From Limnohabitans sp. (GTDB lineage Bacteria > Bacteroidota > Bacteroidia > Flavobacteriales > Flavobacteriaceae), in NCBI GenBank assembly GCA_030053945.1, contig JASGCW010000034.1:1-38199 (forward strand): 38,199 nt of DNA, given 5' to 3'. The notes under the pieces were generated by a model that worked only from the letters and a program-made list of their open reading frames with translations, ran no database searches and was not told the DNA's origin. A program made the position numbers and the translations under genes. Below are positions 7,861-16,021 of the stretch, piece by piece. Position 1 is the first letter of the stretch. Each line of letters begins with the position of its first letter.

Positions 7861-8512
7861 GATTTAAAAAACTATTTAAGGGTTTAAGGGCAATTAGTTT
7901 TTGAGCAATTTTCTTAGAAAAATCATTGTCTAAAAATAATGTATCATCAATTTTTTGTGAACAGGTAAAACTTTTAAGTTTCAAAAACTCAATCGCAGGA
8001 TGATCCAATTCATAACCTTTAGGAGCCGATTTGAGAACCACATCATCAGTTCTTGAAATTTCGTTGAATTCTTTTTTGAATTCAGTGTCATTTACGATTT
8101 TTTCTAAATCATCATAGAAAAAAGCTATTTCACGACGTATTTTTTTTAATTCAGTACTTTCTGGGCACCAAATTCCACCAGCTATAAATGAATTTCCTTT
8201 TTCGAAATGTATATAATATCCAGAACCATTTTTTCGGACTTTGTTGGTAGTCATCCAAACCCCAATATTCGTCTTGTAAGGAGATTTATCTTTAGAAAAA
8301 CGTATGTCTCTATTTATTCTAAAAGTACAGTTTTTAACTTCTAATGGTTCTAAAGATTCGTCTAATTTTTTCATTTCGGTCAAAATGGAATCAATAAATG
8401 AGTGATAATCTTTTTTATAAGAATCATATCTCTTTTTATTAGCGTGCATCCATTCGGTTGAATTATTAGCACCTAAATCACTTATGAATTGTATAGCATC
8501 TTTTGTTAACAT
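7838..8512 (-). CDS. DUF2461 domain-containing protein
   Basis: This 224-residue protein matches the DUF2461 family as I know it. The N-terminal sequence FISDLGANNSTEWMHANKKRYD and the block FRINRDIRFSKDKSPYKTNIGVWM (ends: FRINRDIRFSKDKSPYK, then TNIGVWM), followed by YYIHFEKGNSFIAGGIWCPE, are family hallmarks. Its molecular function is unknown. It has no signal peptide or membrane helix. Its last 23 bases overlap the start of the glycosyltransferase gene, so translation is probably coupled, but DUF2461 genes sit in many contexts and this says little about role. ATG 8512 gives the standard family start. The 161 bases upstream are low-complexity and carry no clear promoter. Confidence 0.88.
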   Translation of the reverse strand: MLTKDAIQFISDLGANNSTEWMHANKKRYDSYKKDYHSFIDSILTEMKKLDESLEPLEVKNCTFRINRDIRFSKDKSPYKTNIGVWMTTNKVRKNGSGYYIHFEKGNSFIAGGIWCPESTELKKIRREIAFFYDDLEKIVNDTEFKKEFNEISRTDDVVLKSAPKGYELDHPAIEFLKLKSFTCSQKIDDTLFLDNDFSKKIAQKLIALKPLNSFLNRALETEE

Positions 8513-8673
8513 TTTTTTGAGTTTTCGAGTTTAAGATTTATGAGTTGTGAGTTGTGTTTTGTGTTGTGAGTTGTGAGTTTTTATCTCCAACTTTCAACTC
8601 CCATCTTTCACTGTTTGCAGAGCTTGTCAAAGTAATCGGTTGCTGAGCTTGTCGAAGCACCAACTTGCAAGAC
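8513..8673. repeat. Low-complexity spacer with GAGCTTGTCGAAG-type motif
   Basis: A run of GAGTTGTGAGTTGTG-like units (8538-8580) is followed by two diverged copies of a short motif, GAGCTTGTCAAAG (8619-8631) and GAGCTTGTCGAAG (8646-8658). Motifs of this CTTCGACAAGCTC form are common intergenic repeats in many bacteria. No gene is seen. Confidence 0.5.
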
Positions 8674-9369
8674 CTACAACTTCTTTCTTAAATCTTCTTC
8701 TGATATAAATCCTAAGTTTTTCCAAACTTCTTTTTTGTTTTTGTAGAGTATAAGAGTAGGTAATCCTTCAATTTTTAATTCTTGACAAAGTGATTTGTTT
8801 TCATCAGCATCAAGTTTGATAATAATTACTTGGTCTTTTAATTCTTCTTTCATTTTTTCGATAAAAGGAGCCATTTTTTGACAAGGACCACACCATTTTG
8901 CAGAAATATCGATTAATACTTTCTTATCTGTATTTAATAGTTTTTGATAATCAGCCATAGACATTCCGGAGTTTTTAGCTATAGGTTTTCCTAAACCTTC
9001 AGCGTTCCATTTCATCATTCCACCATCTAGGTTGTAAACCTTTGTAAATCCCATTTCGCTTAGCTTAGCTGCCGCTTGGGCACTTCGTCCTCCTGCTTTA
9101 CAGTAAACAAAAACTGCTTGATTTTTATCGTATTTAGCCACTTCTGCTTCAAAGTTGCCACCATTCCAGTTAATGTTTGTAGATTTATCAATATGCTCTG
9201 AATTAAATTCTTCAGGTGTACGAACATCTATAAGTTGAGCATTTGAAGTTTTACTTAGTAATTCTTGGAATGATTTTGGTTCTATAGTTTCAACTTTAGA
9301 GTTTTGACCTGTACAACTAGTAAAGATAAAACTGATTAATAATAATAAATGAGATAGATATGTTTTCAT
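8674..9369 (-). CDS. Rhodanese-thioredoxin fusion lipoprotein
   Basis: This 231-residue exported lipoprotein joins two redox/sulfur domains. The signal peptide (1-18) ends in the lipobox FTSC, with C19 as the predicted lipidated residue. Residues ~33-127 form a rhodanese domain: LIDVRTPEEF, then the active loop YCKAGGRSA with catalytic C90, then VYNLDGGMMKWNAEG. Residues ~137-231 form a thioredoxin domain with CGPC (C160, C163) in AKWCGPCQKMAPF, and the cis-proline loop EGLPTLI (P204). It should be anchored in the periplasm. Plausible roles are sulfane-sulfur transfer or disulfide reduction of envelope proteins; the exact substrate is unknown. recF ends 27 bp upstream, so the gene is probably read through from recF. 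Both active sites look intact. Confidence 0.93.
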   Translation of the reverse strand: MKTYLSHLLLLISFIFTSCTGQNSKVETIEPKSFQELLSKTSNAQLIDVRTPEEFNSEHIDKSTNINWNGGNFEAEVAKYDKNQAVFVYCKAGGRSAQAAAKLSEMGFTKVYNLDGGMMKWNAEGLGKPIAKNSGMSMADYQKLLNTDKKVLIDISAKWCGPCQKMAPFIEKMKEELKDQVIIIKLDADENKSLCQELKIEGLPTLILYKNKKEVWKNLGFISEEDLRKKL

Positions 9370-9396
9370 TATTTTGATTTTTTTACGAATATAAGA

Positions 9397-10476
9397 TTAA
9401 AGATTGAATATTTTATAACTCTGATGTGTCTGTTTTACAATATTTTCTGTTCTGTTTGAATGTGTGTCTGAAATAAAAATTTGTCCAAATTCGTCATTAT
9501 TGACCATTGACACTATTTGACTAACTCTAGATTCGTCTAATTTATCGAAAATATCATCAAATAAAAGAATGGGTTTTTCGCCACTTTGTTTTTTTACAAA
9601 TTCAAATTGTGCTAGTTTTAATGCAATTAGAAAGGATTTTTGCTGACCTTGAGAACCGAATTTCTTTATTGGAAATCCATCAATCGAAAAAACTAAGTCA
9701 TCTTTATGGATTCCTACACTGGTATATTGTAGTGTTCTATCTTTAGTTACATTTTCTTGTAATAGTGAAATTAAATCTTGATTTTCTAGTTGGCTTTCAT
9801 ATTCTAAATAGACATCTTCTGAAGAATTTGAAATGAGTTTGTAAAATTTGTCAAATATTGGAATGAAATCATTTAAAAAAAGCTTTCTTTTTTTGTGAAT
9901 TTTTGTTCCATAAAGGTTTAGTTGTTCGTTGTAAACCTCCAAAGTTTCGTTGTCAAAAGTTCTGTTTAGGGCAAAGTATTTTAGTAATGCATTACGTTGT
10001 GCTAAGACTTTTTGATATTGTATTAGTTCTTGTAAATAAATGGTGTCAAGTTGAGAGATAACGGTGTCTATAAATTTTCGTCTAATTTCGCTTCCTTCTC
10101 TAATTAAATCGGCATCTGTAGGTGAAATGATAACTAATGGTATAAGTCCTAAATGATCTGAAAATTTTTCATACAACTTGCCATTTCTTTTCAAGATTTT
10201 TTTTTGCCCCTTTTTTAGGCTACAAATAATTTGTTCTAATCGAGTGTTCTTTTCAAATTCACCATCTATTACAAAAAAATCTTCATTATGTTTGATGTTT
10301 TGAACAGCTAGTGAATTAAAATAGCTTTTACCAAATGCTAAATGATAAATGGCATCAAGCACATTTGTTTTGCCAATTCCATTTTTTCCAACAAAACAAT
10401 TTATTTTATGCTCAAACTCAAATGTAGCTTCTGTAAAATTTTTAAAATTGAATAACGAAATTTTTTTTAAGTGCAT
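9397..10476 (-). CDS. recF: DNA replication and repair protein RecF
   Basis: RecF is an SMC-like ATPase that binds gapped DNA with RecOR and helps load RecA at stalled forks. The 359 residues are the family's normal length. Walker A is [11 protein letters not shown] (30-40) after the family opening [19 protein letters not shown]. The signature motif lies in [19 protein letters not shown] and Walker B in [15 protein letters not shown] 10476 is used. The gene diverges from the TPR gene at 10607 across a 130-bp gap that holds a promoter for that gene. In many bacteria recF sits by dnaA-dnaN; here it does not, and it is followed only by the rhodanese-thioredoxin lipoprotein. Confidence 0.96.
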   Translation of the reverse strand: MHLKKISLFNFKNFTEATFEFEHKINCFVGKNGIGKTNVLDAIYHLAFGKSYFNSLAVQNIKHNEDFFVIDGEFEKNTRLEQIICSLKKGQKKILKRNGKLYEKFSDHLGLIPLVIISPTDADLIREGSEIRRKFIDTVISQLDTIYLQELIQYQKVLAQRNALLKYFALNRTFDNETLEVYNEQLNLYGTKIHKKRKLFLNDFIPIFDKFYKLISNSSEDVYLEYESQLENQDLISLLQENVTKDRTLQYTSVGIHKDDLVFSIDGFPIKKFGSQGQQKSFLIALKLAQFEFVKKQSGEKPILLFDDIFDKLDESRVSQIVSMVNNDEFGQIFISDTHSNRTENIVKQTHQSYKIFNL

Positions 10477-10556
10477 AAAATTCAGTCTAATTATCGTTTT
10501 TCAACAAATGTTGATAAAGTGCACGCAAATTATTAAAAATATAGTGAAAACTTATT

Positions 10557-10584
10557 TTGTTTTTCAATAAAAATTTTATTTTTG
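10557..10584 (+). promoter_or_regulatory. Bacteroidota-type promoter for the TPR gene
   Basis: TTG at 10557-10559 and TATTTTTG at 10577-10584 match the -33 TTG and -7 TAnnTTTG elements of the Bacteroidota housekeeping sigma factor, with a 17-base spacer. The -7 element ends 22 bases before the ATG at 10607, so the 5' leader would be short. Confidence 0.6.
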
Positions 10585-10606
10585 CACCTCACTAATTTAT
10601 ATATAA

Positions 10607-11413
10607 ATGGCAACTTATAATAAGAGAGGATATAAAGCTCCAAAACCCGAAGCAGAAAAAACGGAAAACTTAGACAATGTAGCTGATTTAGAGCAAGAAG
10701 TACTTGTTGATGAAAAAGATAGTACAACTGCTACTGTTTTTAATGCGCTTGATGAAACTGCAAATAAGACAGAAGAGTGGGTTGCTAAAAATCAAAATAT
10801 TATTCTTTCTGTTGTAGGAGGTATCGCTTTAGTAGTAGCTGGTTATTTAATGTATAATAAATTTATTGTTACTCCAAGCGAAAATGAAGCAGCTGGAGAT
10901 ATGTATCAAGCTCAAAAATATTTTCAACAAGCAGTAGATGCACAAACGCCTAAAGCAAATGATTCACTTTTCAATTTAGCGTTGAATGGAGGTGAAGGGA
11001 AACAAGGTTTTCTAGATATTGCTAAAAATCATAGTGGTACTGATGCTGGAAATTTAGCACACTATTATGCTGGAATGGCTTATTTGAATCTAAAGCAATA
11101 TCAAAAAGCTATTGACGAATTAGATCAATTTAAAACAAATGAGGCATTTACTAAAGCAGTAGCAATTGGAGCAACTGGAGATGCTTATGCTGAATTAAAT
11201 AAAGCTGAACAAGCTTTAGAGTTTTATATCAAAGCAGCTGAAAGCAATAAAAATGATGTTACAACGCCACGTTTTTTATTAAAAGCAGGTCAAACAGCTT
11301 TAACACTAGGTAAAAAAGCAGATGCTTTAAAATATTTTACAGATATCAAAGATAATTATGATAATTCACCTGAGGCTCAAAATATTGAAGCTTTAGTAGG
11401 AATGGCTCAATAA
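10607..11413 (+). CDS. Membrane-anchored tetratricopeptide repeat protein
   Basis: This 268-residue protein has a charged, probably cytoplasmic N-terminal tail (1-60), one membrane helix (about 64-84, IILSVVGGIALVVAGYLMY), and a periplasmic part of TPR-like helical hairpins. Repeats are visible as AHYYAGMAYLNLKQYQKAID, then AIGATGDAYAELNKAEQALE, then LKAGQTALTLGKKADALKYF. The architecture recalls the YfgM/Anc-type TPR proteins that contact the Sec translocon in proteobacteria; here that is only analogy. The gene lies directly before ribH on the same strand, separated by a 155-base structured repeat. From memory this TPR-ribH neighbourhood is common in Flavobacteriaceae. No sign of transfer or damage is seen. 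Confidence 0.85.
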   Translation: MATYNKRGYKAPKPEAEKTENLDNVADLEQEVLVDEKDSTTATVFNALDETANKTEEWVAKNQNIILSVVGGIALVVAGYLMYNKFIVTPSENEAAGDMYQAQKYFQQAVDAQTPKANDSLFNLALNGGEGKQGFLDIAKNHSGTDAGNLAHYYAGMAYLNLKQYQKAIDELDQFKTNEAFTKAVAIGATGDAYAELNKAEQALEFYIKAAESNKNDVTTPRFLLKAGQTALTLGKKADALKYFTDIKDNYDNSPEAQNIEALVGMAQ

Positions 11414-11429
11414 GAAGTTGACTAGTCGC

Positions 11430-11566
11430 AGTGGACAGTATTCAGTGCTCAGTTTAAAGTAATCGGTAATCAGTCATAGTGGACAGTAATCAGTCACTGA
11501 GCACTGAATACTTTAAACTGAGCATTGTAAACTGAATACTGTAAACTGAATACTGTAAACTGAATA
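11430..11566. repeat. Structured repeat with competing hairpins and 14-bp tandem array
   Basis: Arms 11439-11453 and 11496-11510 form a perfect 15-bp inverted repeat (TATTCAGTGCTCAGT). A second perfect 16-bp pair, 11446-11461 with 11509-11524, shares bases with both arms of the first, so the two stems exclude each other. A 14-bp unit ACTGAATACTGTAA then repeats (11531-11544, 11545-11558, partial 11559-11566, diverged copy 11517-11530). AGTGGACAGTA occurs at 11430-11440 and 11479-11489. It ends three bases before the ribH ATG. Confidence 0.7.
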
Positions 11567-11568
11567 AA

Positions 11569-12057
11569 ATGGCAACAGAAAATAAAAATTTATCTAATTA
11601 CGATAAAAATACAATCCCAAATGCGAAGAATTTTCGATTTGGGATTGTTGTTTCAGAATGGAATGATAATGTAACAGAAGGTTTATACCAAGGAGCATTT
11701 GAAACCTTGACAGATTGCGGTGCATTACCTGAAAATATTGTTAGATGGAATGTTCCAGGAAGTTTTGAACTGATTTATGGTGCTAATCAAATGCATAAAA
11801 AAATGCAGTTAGACGCTGTTATTGTAATAGGTTGTGTAATAAAAGGGGAAACAATGCACTTTGAATTTGTGTGTGAAGGTGTAACGCAAGGGATTAAGGA
11901 TTTGAATTTGAAGTACGACGTGCCTACCATATTTTGTGTGTTAACCGATAATACAATGCAGCAATCTATTGATAGGAGTGGAGGTAAGCACGGAAATAAA
12001 GGTGTAGAAGCTGCAGTTGCAGCATTAAAAATGATTGGCTTAAAAGCAGAAATTTAA
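11569..12057 (+). CDS. ribH: 6,7-dimethyl-8-ribityllumazine synthase RibH
   Basis: RibH condenses 5-amino-6-ribitylamino-uracil with 3,4-dihydroxybutanone 4-phosphate to lumazine, the penultimate step of riboflavin synthesis, in an icosahedral or pentameric cytoplasmic assembly. At 162 residues the length is normal. Substrate-binding motifs are VVSEWNDNVTEGL (27-39), the VPGSFEL loop (62-68), and IGCVIKGETMHFEFV (87-101) with H97 as the likely catalytic base; LTDNTMQQSIDRSGGKHGNKG (ends LTDNTMQQ and HGNKG) completes the phosphate pocket. ATG 11569 follows a structured repeat. The gene ends at a hairpin terminator. No FMN riboswitch precedes it. Confidence 0.97.
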   Translation: MATENKNLSNYDKNTIPNAKNFRFGIVVSEWNDNVTEGLYQGAFETLTDCGALPENIVRWNVPGSFELIYGANQMHKKMQLDAVIVIGCVIKGETMHFEFVCEGVTQGIKDLNLKYDVPTIFCVLTDNTMQQSIDRSGGKHGNKGVEAAVAALKMIGLKAEI

Positions 12058-12085
12058 ACATTAGTTTTTCTATAGTATTAAAGAG

Positions 12086-12109
12086 GGTATAAGTTTTTAT
12101 ACCTTTTTT
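12086..12109 (+). terminator. Rho-independent terminator of ribH
   Basis: A 7-bp stem GGTATAA/TTATACC (12086-12092 with 12097-12103) with a 4-base loop is followed by six T residues. It lies 29 bases after the ribH stop codon. Confidence 0.75.
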
Positions 12110-12363
12110 ATTGTTAACTCATTAGCTGAAAATTTTATCTATTGGTTCTCAATTTTTATTGGTCTCAAAAAATAATTAAAGCCATACACTTTTGTGTATT
12201 TTTTTCAAATTCTAAAAATTTTCTGCCACAGATTATAATTCCTATAAATTAATCTTTTTTTCGATAAATATCGAGGGTGCAAAAAGTATTTACTCTTAAT
12301 AATAGTAGCCCTTCAGTCTGATTCATAAAAACTATCGGCTAAAAGTACATGTTTGTTTAAGTT

Positions 12364-12551
12364 TAACGTGAATTCGATAATATCCCTTTGCTTAACAGTG
12401 ATTATATGTATATTAATGCCAAGAATACTAAAATATTAGAAAGATTCGATTTGTGTATATTCGAATTTCGCCTTTAGCGACGAATTTAATGAACTATACC
12501 TTCTTAATTCGTGCATTCGTGACAGAAAAAATAGTGATTTTTCGTCGAGTT
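12364..12551 (-). repeat. Dispersed repeat, copy B (inverted)
   Basis: The reverse complement of this stretch aligns along its whole length with copy C (29451-29649), with scattered substitutions. It keeps the AACTCGACGAAAAAT start and the GCACGAATTA arm. It lacks ~11 bases in the other terminal arm: copy C has TAGTTCTAGATTCGTGTATT, and this copy jumps to TAGTATTCTTGGCA. The loss of one arm suggests it is a decayed copy. Confidence 0.8.
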
Positions 12552-12825
12552 CTTGTTAAGTTTAAATAAATTTTGTACATATTAATCAATTTGGTTTTAA
12601 TAATAACCATTGACATTTTTAAATTAAAATTGAATTTTTGAAAAGAGGACATTGTTTTTAAGGATTTTGACGATTTTTTTGCCTTTATGTTTATGACTTT
12701 TTAAAAAAAAATAATGGCGAAATTGAAATTTTAATAACAAATTGATTGTTAGGTTTTTTTGAAGGTTTAAGAAATGAATTATATACCTTTTTTTTATAAA
12801 ATATAGGTCAAAGATGTGTTTTCTG

Positions 12826-12857
12826 TTGGTTAAATTAAAAATCTTAATATAGTTTTG
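12826..12857 (+). promoter_or_regulatory. Candidate promoter for the beta-barrel gene
   Basis: TAGTTTTG (12850-12857) fits the -7 TAnnTTTG consensus, and TTG at 12826-12828 lies 21 bases upstream as a possible -33 element. The ATG is at 12883. Confidence 0.5.
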
Positions 12858-12882
12858 CAGCAGAAATTTAAATTTTAAAAGA

Positions 12883-13554
12883 ATGGAAAAAAGGTATTTA
12901 GTATTTGCAGTTTTGTTGTTTGTATTGCAAGTATTCGGACAAAATCAATCTAGTAATTCTAATCAGAAATTTAAGAAAGAATCAAAAATTCAATTTTCAG
13001 CTGGTTATGGTTATGGATGGTTGACGGGTAATATTCAAAAGACAGGATTAGGACCTCTGATAGATGGTCCAATTTCGTCAATGAGTAGTGGTGGTGTTTT
13101 TAACGCAAATTTATATTTTAATGTTAGTTCTAACATTGCAATAGGATTAAAATACGATCGTTACAGCTCGTCAGGTAGTTCAAGTGTTATTTCGACTCGA
13201 TACAAAACAATTTTTATAGGTCCGTCATTATTAGTCTCAGGGCAAGATTCAAGAATTGGCCATTTATCTACAGAGCTTGCATTAGGTTATTTAGGTAATG
13301 AGCAGAGTTTTAGTGTTCTTACTTCAGAATTCAACGAGAGTCTTAGTTTAGAAGGATCAACTTTCGGTTTTTTTGCGGGTATGGCGTATCATTTTAGGGT
13401 TACTGATCAGTTTTCTATTGGTCCTGAAGTAAAAGTAATCTTAGGTAAGTTGACTAGAGGTACTCAAACTGAAAATGGAAGGCAAACAACTGTTGAACTA
13501 GATGAAGGTTTAAGTAGAATTGATTTAGGGGTTACTGCGAAGTTACGTTTTTAA
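12883..13554 (+). CDS. Outer-membrane beta-barrel (porin-like) protein
   Basis: This 223-residue exported protein has a signal peptide (1-19, cleaved after VFG) and then a Ser/Asn-rich linker. The remainder consists of alternating amphipathic strands of the kind that form small 8-stranded beta-barrels: IQFSAGYGYGWLTG, VFNANLYFNVSSNIAIGLKYDRYS, TIFIGPSLLV, STELALGYLGN, GFFAGMAYHFRVTDQFSIGPEVKVILG, ending in RIDLGVTAKLRF. A C-terminal aromatic residue after paired strands is the usual BamA-recognised ending. It probably sits in the outer membrane; ligand or function is unknown. The DUF2846-like gene follows after 26 bp and is probably co-transcribed. A candidate promoter lies at 12826-12857. 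From memory, this pair is not part of the usual ribH-mutL neighbourhood. Confidence 0.8.
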   Translation: MEKRYLVFAVLLFVLQVFGQNQSSNSNQKFKKESKIQFSAGYGYGWLTGNIQKTGLGPLIDGPISSMSSGGVFNANLYFNVSSNIAIGLKYDRYSSSGSSSVISTRYKTIFIGPSLLVSGQDSRIGHLSTELALGYLGNEQSFSVLTSEFNESLSLEGSTFGFFAGMAYHFRVTDQFSIGPEVKVILGKLTRGTQTENGRQTTVELDEGLSRIDLGVTAKLRF

Positions 13555-13580
13555 AAGTATTATTTAATTTAAAATAGATT

Positions 13581-14144
13581 ATGAAAAGAATAAATTTTTT
13601 TATTGTCCTAATAGTTTCATTATTGTCATTAACAATTTCAGCACAAAATGAAAGTAATGTGCCATTATTGAAAAAGCCTTCAGAGGGTAAAGTTTTAATT
13701 TATTTTGTTAGGCCTGGAGCATTAGCATTTCTAATTGATTTTAAGATTTTTCATCAAGATAAATATTTAGGTAAGATTTCATCTAATAGTTATTTAACTT
13801 ATGAGTGTGAACCTGGAGAGCAATTGTTTTGGGCAGCATCCGAAAATAGAGATTTTGTTTTAGCTAATTTAGAAGCAAATAAGACTTATGTTGTTGCGAT
13901 ATCTGCACAAATGGGAGCTTTTTCAGCACAGGTAAATGTTAAGCCGTTATCCCCAAAAGACGAAAAGGATGTGAAAAATTTAAATTTTGTTTTAGGAAAA
14001 AATAAAGGTAGAGATTTTACAGAGGAATCTGTACAATTTGAAGATCAATACGAGTCAGCTCAAGCGGGATTAAAAAAATATGAAAAATTAAAAGAATCAG
14101 GTTCGGATAAAGTTTTAAAATTAACGGCTGATATGAATTTTTAA
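13581..14144 (+). CDS. DUF2846-like exported protein
   Basis: This 187-residue protein has a signal peptide (about 1-21, ending ISA/QN). The core resembles DUF2846 as I remember it: KVLIYFVRPGALAFLIDFKIF, with KYLGKISSNSYLTYECEPGEQLFWA forming the typical 'display a parameter, then cap it with PGxH/Q' beta structure (ends: KYLGKISSNSYLTYECEPG and EQLFWA). Residues from ~140 form a charged, helical tail. The protein is predicted to be periplasmic; the family's function is not known to me. It lies 26 bp after the beta-barrel gene and ends at a strong two-way terminator, so these two genes form one unit. Confidence 0.7.
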   Translation: MKRINFFIVLIVSLLSLTISAQNESNVPLLKKPSEGKVLIYFVRPGALAFLIDFKIFHQDKYLGKISSNSYLTYECEPGEQLFWAASENRDFVLANLEANKTYVVAISAQMGAFSAQVNVKPLSPKDEKDVKNLNFVLGKNKGRDFTEESVQFEDQYESAQAGLKKYEKLKESGSDKVLKLTADMNF

Positions 14145-14168
14145 TTTGAAATAGTATCAATTCATTAT

Positions 14169-14206
14169 AAAAGAGGCTGTGCAAGTTGCACAGCCTCTTT
14201 TTGTGT
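14169..14206. terminator. Bidirectional terminator
   Basis: A perfect 15-bp stem AAAAGAGGCTGTGCA (14169-14183) pairs with 14187-14201 around a 3-base loop. T-rich sequence follows on the right and A-rich sequence flanks the left, so it can end both the 13581-14144 gene and the convergent gene ending at 14222. Confidence 0.9.
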
Positions 14207-14221
14207 TTATTTGAAGATTAT

Positions 14222-15874
14222 TTATTCTTTAGTGAATTTTAAAGAACCTTTTCCTTTTTCTGTTATAATAGAAATCATATAAACGCCTGATTGGATGTCA
14301 GAAATATTAATTTCATTTGTAACTTCTACTTTTTTAATCACTCTTCCATTCAAATCTAAAATTTCCATCTTTAAGATTTCATCTGTAGTTTTAGATTTGA
14401 TATTAAGTGTGTTTTTTGCAGGAATAGGGTATATGCTAAAATTATCAGCAATAAAGTCTTTGGTTGCTAGCACTTCAGATACTGTAAAGTTGTCAATAAC
14501 AAGTGCATGTGTGCCTGTTGCGTTTGCAGGAGAGGTATTTTGAAAGCTGAAATAGTAAGTTCCGGTTGATGCAGGATTAAAGTTGAAAGTTTTTTGGGCA
14601 AATGTTGTATTAGCAATACCTGTCTCAGTGGTAATAATATTAGTTTGTGCAACTGCTGTTTGGCTATTGCCATATGCTAATTGATAGCTAGCAGTGTTTG
14701 TAGAGCTCGAAGCTTGGTAGTTTCTAAGATAATAAGTTACTGTTACGGTAGATCCAGCTGTCAAATTGATGCCTCTTGAAATCATCATTTCAGTTGCAGC
14801 AGCAGCCGAAGGTGTTACAGCAACAGCTGAAAATTCTCCTTCTTGAACTAATGGACTTCCAGTTCCACCAAAATTTAAGTACCAAGAATTTGCAGTACCA
14901 CTAGGTGTTGCTAACCATCCTATAAAAGGTAAATCTTCATATTCAAAACCTGTGTTGTAATCAGGGTTAGTAGGAGTGAAAGTGGTATAAAAACCTTTTG
15001 GACCTTGCCAAGCACTAAAGTTACCCCCTCCACAATCTGTACGTGAGTAATATTCGTATGCAGTGCTATTTGTTAAACTACTCAAAGTATAAGTAGAAGT
15101 AACTCCAGTTATTGTAGTTCCTGTCCCTCTTGTGAAATTGTATGGTCCATATTCAATTTCAACTGTAGTGCCTGTTGGAACTGTACTTAAATCTGCTGAT
15201 GTAAGAGTAGGATTTGCAAATCCAAGTGAAGTTGGTCTAGAGCAAGTAACAGCTTTTCCTAATGTTGTTAAAGGTCTAAATCCTGAAAGGGTTAACGTGG
15301 TTCCATTAGCTGAAGTGCTCTGGTAACCAGCTAATCCGTTTGCTAAGCTGATATTGCAATTTACAGAAACAAAAGATGTAGGTAATGTTCCTGCAGTATT
15401 TTGAAAATCAAACGCCACATATAATCCTCCGCCTGTGTAAGTAAATGGGCTACCTCCAGAAAAATTAAAAGTTACATCACCAGTAGTATTGGGAATGGTT
15501 ACCGAAGAGTTGCTCACTGTTGTCATAGCTGTTATGGCTGTAGTCCAGTTTGTACCAAGAGAATATGCAGTATCGGTTGTGTTTTGTAAATAGACGGTTA
15601 AATTTCCTGTTGTTGCGATGTTTTGCGCTACAAAGTAGTTGAATACAATTGAATTTAAAACATCCCCATTTACAAGTCCTGAGGCTGTCATTTCTGTAGG
15701 AGTTATTAAGTAAGCCGTTCTAATATATCTAAAACGACCGTGTGGAGCCCTGCCGTTTGCAGAATTTCCATTAGAATTAGTGATACATCCATAATAATCG
15801 GATTGTGAAAATGCACTGAATCCAATTAATAAAATTGTTAATAACCAAAATTGTTTTAGGGTAATTTTCTTCAT
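14222..15874 (-). CDS. T9SS cargo protein with fibronectin III-like domain
   Basis: This 550-residue secreted protein has a signal peptide (1-23, ending AFS/QSDYYG). Residues ~60-200 are beta-rich and Thr/Ser-rich. A fibronectin type III-like module follows (~210-297, from CSRPTSLGFANPTLTSADLS to KGFYTT), then a jelly-roll-like region (~305-470) starting with FEYEDLPFIGWLATP, similar to the anchor/carbohydrate-binding modules of gliding bacteria. Residues ~480-550 are a type A T9SS sorting domain: NFSIYPIPAKNTLNIKS, MEILDLNGRVIKK, NISDIQSGVYMISI and a basic end GSLKFTKE. It should be exported through type IX secretion and attached to the cell surface or released. No catalytic domain is recognised, so an adhesin or matrix role is plausible. 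It lies alone, with convergent and divergent neighbours. Confidence 0.85.
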   Translation of the reverse strand: MKKITLKQFWLLTILLIGFSAFSQSDYYGCITNSNGNSANGRAPHGRFRYIRTAYLITPTEMTASGLVNGDVLNSIVFNYFVAQNIATTGNLTVYLQNTTDTAYSLGTNWTTAITAMTTVSNSSVTIPNTTGDVTFNFSGGSPFTYTGGGLYVAFDFQNTAGTLPTSFVSVNCNISLANGLAGYQSTSANGTTLTLSGFRPLTTLGKAVTCSRPTSLGFANPTLTSADLSTVPTGTTVEIEYGPYNFTRGTGTTITGVTSTYTLSSLTNSTAYEYYSRTDCGGGNFSAWQGPKGFYTTFTPTNPDYNTGFEYEDLPFIGWLATPSGTANSWYLNFGGTGSPLVQEGEFSAVAVTPSAAAATEMMISRGINLTAGSTVTVTYYLRNYQASSSTNTASYQLAYGNSQTAVAQTNIITTETGIANTTFAQKTFNFNPASTGTYYFSFQNTSPANATGTHALVIDNFTVSEVLATKDFIADNFSIYPIPAKNTLNIKSKTTDEILKMEILDLNGRVIKKVEVTNEINISDIQSGVYMISIITEKGKGSLKFTKE

Positions 15875-16021
15875 AATTTTTCTATGTTTTTGTTTAAAAG
15901 CTAAATTACAAAAAAATCGTATTCTGAGTATGTTTTTAGCTAAAAAACCATTCCTTTTCTTTAAATTTGCGAGCTATTAGTTTGTGATATTCATTCGTAA
16001 TTTACAATTCAAAATAAATTA

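Larger units (their letters stand above)
12110..12882. other. Long non-coding gap between ribH and the beta-barrel gene
   Basis: Apart from dispersed-repeat copy B (12364-12551), I see no gene, RNA or conserved motif here. The DNA is extremely AT-rich with many homopolymer runs (e.g. 12701-12712, 12788-12796). The right end holds a promoter for the gene at 12883. Confidence 0.5.

Noticed and set aside
8645..8659. GAGCTTGTCGAAG motif as a regulatory operator
   Set aside because: This form is a common intergenic repeat, and it lies in low-complexity sequence after, not before, the DUF2461 and lipoprotein start sites.
11517..11566. CRISPR-like repeats
   Set aside because: The 14-bp units are directly adjacent with no spacers, so this is a simple tandem repeat.
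11414..11568. Possible FMN riboswitch before ribH
   Set aside because: The stems are perfect long inverted repeats and a tandem array; none of the conserved RFN-element helices or loops can be recognised.
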